Shown here in pieces: positions 30,406-34,930 of a DNA stretch of 34,930 nt (position 1 is its first letter; every line of letters starts with the position of its first letter). Origin of the DNA: Candidatus Kapaibacterium sp. (GTDB lineage Bacteria > Bacteroidota > Ignavibacteria > Kapaibacteriales > UBA7675); contig JANQRB010000036.1 in NCBI GenBank assembly GCA_028284775.1, positions 1 to 34,930 of the forward strand, in the 5' to 3' direction. Below the pieces are notes generated by a model. It was not told the origin of the DNA. It made no database searches and saw only the letters and a list, made by a program, of their open reading frames with translations. The translations under genes were made by a program, and so were the position numbers.

Positions 30406-32796
30406 TTACTTCAGATGAACGACGGGCAGAACAACGGCGTTCTCCTCCGTCGAGAGCTTCAGCATATAAGAGCCGGCGGGCAGGTCATCGGCCTTCAGGC
30501 TGACGCTGTAGCTGCCGGGCTGACGATAGCCGGTCTCCAGCAGTTTCACCTGCTGCCCGGCGGGGTTAAACAACGCAATCCGGATATCCTGACCGGCTTC
30601 GCTCTTTACGGTATAATTGATCAGGCTCGTACTGTGAAAGGGATTCGGCCCGGCAGCCAGGCTGAGCGTTGCGCTTTCTCCGACCGGTACATCTTTCACC
30701 GAGCTTACCACACCGTTGCCCATCAGCGGTATTTCGATCGTCTCCGTCACATTCGATGCGTTCGAGAACACAAGCAGGTTGGCGGTATGCGTACGCTCTT
30801 CGCCCGGTTGGAAGTCGATGGTAACCGATGCCGTGGCGCCCGGTTCGATGCCGACGACGCTGGGATCATTGATTGAAAATGATGCGGCATCGTCACCATT
30901 TATGGCAGTACGAATAATTAACAGGGCCTCGCCATTATTCGTGAATTCGATTGTCCGCGATTCAGCCGTATTAACTTTTACCTTACCATAATCCACATCA
31001 TCCGTTTCATTGACGATCTCAGCTTCCAGGCCGCTGATCCAGTCCATAATACGACTCAGCAACAAGGCACGCAGATTGTTATCGACAACCGTTTCAAGAC
31101 CGACCGACATATAAACGGCGCGCGCCGTGCCCTCATCGGCAACGCGCATGCCTACAATGTTCTCAACCTGTTCGTCCGAAATGAAGATTGCTTCCGCATT
31201 ACTGGAGCTCGGGATGCTGAAAACATCGGTGAACTCGACAAAATTCTGGGCAGCGCTATTTGACTGAAAGGCGATTCCATCGGCGATCGGATCATTGATA
31301 AATCCGTTAACTGGGAAGGGCGTCGTATTGTTGTTGTCGTCCACTCTGTCGATGGCACCGGTATAATTAACACCGAGCACGTCGGTGAAAAAACTCTGAT
31401 CGCCGTCACCGGCGAAGGACGCATTGCCGCTTAATTCGGAAGTAATGAACACGCCTTTGCCCGCATCGTACAGCGATTTCGCCATACCGAGAATCTGGTC
31501 AGACCGGTCCTGGGTCGTGGCCCGCGCCGACAGGGCGAACAAGGCGGCATCGAAGTCCGTCACGGGAAAGTTTTCAACAACGCCCTCGAGCGTCAAGGGC
31601 AGCAAAGCCGTGCGTGTGTTGTATGCCGGCAAGGCGGATAAGGCCAGTACCTGGCCGCCCTGAAGGTTGTTGTAACCGAAATAGTGGGCAATGTCCGTGT
31701 TATCGGTCAGGAGTCCGGTCGTCGCCGAGGCATAGGCCGGTGCCAGTCCGTCGTCGCGTGCCGAGCCGATGACCTGGATAACGGTATGCGCGTAGCTGGC
31801 GACTTCGGGCGAATTCAGAATGAGATTGACGGTAGCGCTGGCGCCCGCAGGCACCGTAATACTCGTCTGCTCAAAACTGGGCGCCCAGGCGGCGGGAACA
31901 AAACCCTCATTGGAAATACTGAAGCTGAATGTCTGCTCGAAATCATCCGGATTGCTTACGGTCACTTCTTTCGTGATTTGCGAGGAATTGGGTACGCGTT
32001 CAAAGGCGTCGGCAATCGAAATCTCAGCCTGGGTTTCGCCGCCGAAGTCGGTGCCGGCCTGCACGATCTCGCGCGAGCCGACCTCCTGAACAAAGGCTGT
32101 TATGAAGGCCTGGCCGGCGGGCCAGAAATCGCCGCTGCCGGGCTGGTAACGATAGGTAAAGGTCTGTTCGCTGCCGGCGCCGATATTAAGCGCTTCGCCG
32201 TCATCCGGCGAAGCAAAGCCCATGAACACATCGTGAAACAGCGTCTGGCCATTGTGCCCCGACACCTGGTCGCCGATATCGGGCAGAAACAGCGTGCGGT
32301 TGTTAACGGCGACATACAGACGGTGATTACTTAGCTCCGTCGACGTCTGGACCGTGACACGCACCTCGACGTCGGCGGGATTCGTAAAGTCACGCTCGAT
32401 CATAATATTAACAGGACTGCGCTGTCCCTTGGCGGCATCGACGAGATCACCATAGTCGCCGACATTGTTGGGAGTGATATTCACACTGCCGTTGATCATC
32501 AGGGACGGCACGCTGGACAGTCCATAGGACTGCAGACGCTGGACACCGGAGGCCAGCGCCAGGGGATCGTTGCCGCCCGAGGTATTGACATGATAGCGGA
32601 GTGTTATGACGCCTTCCTCCACGTTCTCCTGCAAATTGGTCTGACCGTCGGCGAAGGAACAGATTCCCCCGCATGTCATCCCGAAAAACTGCTCGAGCAG
32701 TACTGTCCGCGGATAGTCCTGCGCCTGTGCCGGCGTGAGCATAGCCGCAGCGAAGAGTAAAAGGAGTGGCAGCAACATTGTTTGCTTACGCTTCAT
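30406..32796 (-). CDS. Omp28-like secreted protein with T9SS sorting domain, paralog B
   Basis: A 796-aa protein, started at ATG 32796 (MKRKQTMLLP) preceded by GAGG ten nt upstream; a GTG five codons earlier contains that ribosome-binding site and is rejected. Signal peptide 1-26 (LLPLLLLFAAAMLTPAQAQ). The domain order is the same as in paralog A: Omp28-like region 27-280 with C42-G-G-I-C46, amidotransferase-like middle (GVFITSELSGNASFAG, ARAVYMSVGLETV, RIMDWISG), choice-of-anchor D part (VDYGKVKVNTAESRTIEFTN) and T9SS sorting domain (SLAAGPNPFHSTSLINYTV to VVLPVVHLK). Long blocks are nearly identical in the two genes, so they arose by tandem duplication. Function unknown; exported cell-surface or released protein is likely. 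Confidence 0.82.
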   Translation of the reverse strand: MKRKQTMLLPLLLLFAAAMLTPAQAQDYPRTVLLEQFFGMTCGGICSFADGQTNLQENVEEGVITLRYHVNTSGGNDPLALASGVQRLQSYGLSSVPSLMINGSVNITPNNVGDYGDLVDAAKGQRSPVNIMIERDFTNPADVEVRVTVQTSTELSNHRLYVAVNNRTLFLPDIGDQVSGHNGQTLFHDVFMGFASPDDGEALNIGAGSEQTFTYRYQPGSGDFWPAGQAFITAFVQEVGSREIVQAGTDFGGETQAEISIADAFERVPNSSQITKEVTVSNPDDFEQTFSFSISNEGFVPAAWAPSFEQTSITVPAGASATVNLILNSPEVASYAHTVIQVIGSARDDGLAPAYASATTGLLTDNTDIAHYFGYNNLQGGQVLALSALPAYNTRTALLPLTLEGVVENFPVTDFDAALFALSARATTQDRSDQILGMAKSLYDAGKGVFITSELSGNASFAGDGDQSFFTDVLGVNYTGAIDRVDDNNNTTPFPVNGFINDPIADGIAFQSNSAAQNFVEFTDVFSIPSSSNAEAIFISDEQVENIVGMRVADEGTARAVYMSVGLETVVDNNLRALLLSRIMDWISGLEAEIVNETDDVDYGKVKVNTAESRTIEFTNNGEALLIIRTAINGDDAASFSINDPSVVGIEPGATASVTIDFQPGEERTHTANLLVFSNASNVTETIEIPLMGNGVVSSVKDVPVGESATLSLAAGPNPFHSTSLINYTVKSEAGQDIRIALFNPAGQQVKLLETGYRQPGSYSVSLKADDLPAGSYMLKLSTEENAVVLPVVHLK

Positions 32797-33179
32797 AAGT
32801 ATAGACCTCACAAAAAATTTTTGACCTGATATGGATCTGCGCTCATCGATTTACAATCTTCCGTTAAGGGCTGACAGACTCTCTTAGCTGCCGTCGGCTA
32901 AACTCTCCTACTTCAAACGCGCTTCCGAATCGCTGCAAAGCTCAATCATCCCGATCGACAAGCACCGATCCACATCATCGTCCCAGAAAGTTTATTTATA
33001 TGTTCTAGCCTCTCTCGCATTACGATACAGTGACCCGGCCAAAGAGCCAGACACCGATCTGACACCTTTAAAGACGTTAAAAGTCAGACGGCGTTACCAC
33101 CTAAAAACCACATACACGCGTATCGCAGGTGAGTGCATCAGGGTGAATTGCGAAGCGGCAATGGTGGCGTCGAACAAAG
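32797..33179. other. Gene-free region upstream of paralog B
   Basis: About 380 bp with no coding frame of recognisable content on either strand. The right part leads into the terminator at 33180-33212; the left part must include the promoter of paralog B. No other structure seen. Confidence 0.6.
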
Positions 33180-33212
33180 AAAACCCCGCTTTCGCAAAGA
33201 AAACGGGGTTTT
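33180..33212 (-). terminator. Strong, probably bidirectional terminator after the FG-GAP gene
   Basis: AAAACCCCG (33180-33188) pairs with CGGGGTTTT (33204-33212), a 9-bp perfect stem. Its loop contains a second small stem CTTT/AAAG. Both flanks are A/T tails, so it could serve either strand; it sits 23 bp downstream of the stop of the minus-strand gene at 33236. Confidence 0.85.
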
Positions 33213-33235
33213 TAAACAGGCTGAATAACAGCTAA

Positions 33236-34930
33236 CTACAGCAATACTAAAGGCCGGGAATAGGTCACTCCCCCTGTCGTAAGCCTGAGAATGTAGACGC
33301 CGGGCGACAATGTACTGCCGGCGGCGCTCCGTCGATCCCACTGTATTCGCTGTTGCCCGGCTGACTGATACTCCGTCACAAGCTGCACCAGCGACTGTCC
33401 GACAGAGTTGAAAATAGCCAGGTTGACATCGCCATCCCGAGGCAGTGAGTAGGAGATTGTCACCGAAGTGCGAACGGGATTGGGCCAGGCCGCCAGTGCT
33501 TCAACCTGCGCCCGGACTTCAGTGATGTCGGTCGCGACTCCGCGTCCCTGTTCCAGCGTCACGACGGCATTGATCTGGACCGTGCTGAATTCTTCCCAGT
33601 CATTTCGGCCGGGCCAGCGCACGTGCACCCGATCGACGGCGTCGGCATCCGCGAGGCCGAAATGCAGACGCCCGGGCTTCTGCATTCGTTGGCCGCGTCC
33701 CGCCGATACTTCCTGCATATATTTTTTGCCGTCGGCATAAACAATCACCCGGGCGCCGATGGCCTGCGAGTTGCCCGCGGAAGGCAGCAGATTAAACTTG
33801 ACCCATTTGTTGTCCGCGGGCAATTCATTGATAAATAATCGTACACGATTGCCTTCACCCGCCGCCAGGTCCAGCCGGCCATCATTGTTAATATCGACGA
33901 AGGCGGCGTCCGTTCCGGTGGTGATATTTTCCAATCCGAAGTCGAAGGTACGGTGTTCGAATCGGTGGTCCTGCTGCTGCAGGTAGAAATCGATGTATCG
34001 ACAGCCATAAAAGACCGTCATTAACAAGTCGGGCAATCCGTCGTTGTTTACATCGCCGAGTACGCCGCCCGCATGCGTCTCTTCGTAGTGAATACCCGTT
34101 TCACCCCACAAGTTGTTAAAACTGTAGTCGGGCGCGCCATTATTCTGAAAAATCGTCGTGCCGTTAAAATTGCTCGGAGCCAGCCGGGGATGCATGAACT
34201 GCGGCAGCAGGAGGTCCATATCACCATCGTTGTCATAATCCCACCAGTCGCAGCCCGTGCCGTGATTGTAGTAGTTCTGCGCCGAAATGACAATGGGTTC
34301 GATGCCCTTGTCATCGGCAACATTGCGGAAACTACCGTCGCCATTGTTTTGCCAAAGCTCGTCCTGTTCCAGGAAATAATTCGTGACGAATAAATCCAGG
34401 TCGCCGTCGTTGTCAAAGTCAACAAATTGCGATCCGCGGCTGCGCCGGGCCTGCGGGGTACGCACAAGCTCGGAGTGATCGCTGAAAGTCAGATCCCCGT
34501 TGTTAAGCAGCAAAAAGTTAGGCACAAGATCCGGACCACCGGCGGGATACTCCGACCAAAGCTGGCCGACGAACAGATCAGGATAGGAATCATTGTTGAT
34601 GTCGGCGATGCTGAAGCTGGAAAGCGCGATAAACTGCGGCAAGTTTAACTCATGTGCACTAAAGGCGCCCGCGCCGTCATTCACATACGCCACACTCCTT
34701 ACATAGTCATTTTTGTTGCTGTGAATAAAAAGTATGTCGAGGTGATTGTCATTGTTGATATCCATAAATGCATTGGCCGCGGGATTGCCTTCCAGGCCAG
34801 CGCTTTCCGTCAGGTCGGTGAAGGAGCTGCCCTCGTTGTTGCGGTACAGGTGCCCCGCGACCAACATATCGAGGTAGCCATCCTGGTTGAAGTCGGCGAA
34901 GGCCATACTGCGGTTGGACAGCGTCGCGTC
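33236..34930 (-). CDS. FG-GAP/VCBS-repeat protein with ASPIC/UnbV and T9SS sorting domains, 5' end missing
   Basis: The frame is open through the right edge (DATLSNRSMAFADFNQDGYL is read from the last base), so the Met at 34906 is internal and the gene begins outside. The visible 564 codons carry repeated calcium-binding-type FG-GAP/VCBS motifs (ADFNQDGYLDML, MDINNDNHLDIL, ADINNDSYPDLF, VDFDNDGDLDLF, DYDNDGDMDLL, DVNNDGLPDLL, DINNDGRLDLA). An ASPIC/UnbV domain follows (NKWVKFNLLPSAGNSQAIGA, GRLHFGLADADAVDRVHVRW). A T9SS type A sorting domain ends it (ALAAWPNPVRTSVTISYSL, GVYILRLTTGG). This is the CRTAC1-like architecture of secreted Bacteroidota/Planctomycetes proteins. Role probably adhesion or extracellular binding; not established. 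Confidence 0.88.
   Translation of the reverse strand, partial: DATLSNRSMAFADFNQDGYLDMLVAGHLYRNNEGSSFTDLTESAGLEGNPAANAFMDINNDNHLDILFIHSNKNDYVRSVAYVNDGAGAFSAHELNLPQFIALSSFSIADINNDSYPDLFVGQLWSEYPAGGPDLVPNFLLLNNGDLTFSDHSELVRTPQARRSRGSQFVDFDNDGDLDLFVTNYFLEQDELWQNNGDGSFRNVADDKGIEPIVISAQNYYNHGTGCDWWDYDNDGDMDLLLPQFMHPRLAPSNFNGTTIFQNNGAPDYSFNNLWGETGIHYEETHAGGVLGDVNNDGLPDLLMTVFYGCRYIDFYLQQQDHRFEHRTFDFGLENITTGTDAAFVDINNDGRLDLAAGEGNRVRLFINELPADNKWVKFNLLPSAGNSQAIGARVIVYADGKKYMQEVSAGRGQRMQKPGRLHFGLADADAVDRVHVRWPGRNDWEEFSTVQINAVVTLEQGRGVATDITEVRAQVEALAAWPNPVRTSVTISYSLPRDGDVNLAIFNSVGQSLVQLVTEYQSAGQQRIQWDRRSAAGSTLSPGVYILRLTTGGVTYSRPLVLL

Noticed and set aside
34904..34906. ATG as start of the FG-GAP protein
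   Set aside because: The frame continues without a stop to the window edge and reads as further repeat sequence (DATLSNRS), so the Met is internal.
1..34930. CRISPR array, tRNA or rRNA genes
   Set aside because: No regularly spaced direct repeats, and no cloverleaf or rRNA-like sequence was recognised on reading both strands; a covariance-model scan was not possible.

Overview
The window looks like a chromosome segment of a Bacteroidota/FCB-group bacterium, possibly a Kapabacteria-, Ignavibacteria- or Rhodothermia-like lineage. Four proteins end in type IX secretion (T9SS) C-terminal sorting domains. Kdo transferase (WaaA), a Wzz-like protein and an OmpA-family protein indicate an outer membrane with LPS. 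Several starts have recognisable Shine-Dalgarno sequences, so this is probably not a classical Bacteroides. The exact taxon cannot be fixed from the sequence alone.

Layout. Positions 1-10436 carry envelope and housekeeping genes at moderately high GC: the end of a carboxymuconolactone-decarboxylase-like gene translationally coupled to a PBP4-type D,D-carboxypeptidase (dacB); a Wzz/GNVR chain-length protein whose stop codon overlaps that of the convergent redox chaperone gene hslO; a 1222-residue T9SS cargo with beta-propeller and Hydin/ASH-like parts; and an OmpA-family protein with two OmpA-like domains and a 21-proline linker, followed by a terminator.

Positions of roughly 10440-17850 form a clearly AT-richer accessory island. 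It holds a 0.7 kb gene-free stretch; a tightly packed four-gene cassette (two-TM protein, unknown 185-aa protein, divergent pentein/deiminase-like protein with a hydrophobic tail, ribbon-helix-helix-like protein); a tandem repeat resembling an IS21-type end; an IS3 (IS407-like) element with an A7G frameshift site but a substituted catalytic Glu; a DUF3644 gene carrying a HEPN-like R-x4-H motif and broken by a frameshift in a C5 run; and a decayed RhuM-family gene with an internal stop and a frameshift. This mixture is typical of a decaying mobile/defence island. The four-gene cassette is the best candidate for an undescribed system, but its function is inference only.

Positions 17851-25320 (minus strand) return to core-like composition: a protein with two retropepsin-type motifs plus PDZ, a Tat-like exported MBL hydrolase of the NAPE-PLD type, a PP1-like phosphoesterase, a TlpA-type thioredoxin protein and an NAGPA-type phosphodiester glycosidase protein. 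On the plus strand an enoyl-CoA hydratase is followed 4 bp later by waaA. Positions 27608-34930 (minus) carry two tandem paralogous Omp28-like T9SS cargos and the 3' part of an FG-GAP/UnbV T9SS protein that runs off the right edge. Strong hairpin terminators and a perfect 24-bp palindrome lie between these genes. No tRNA, rRNA or CRISPR array was seen.
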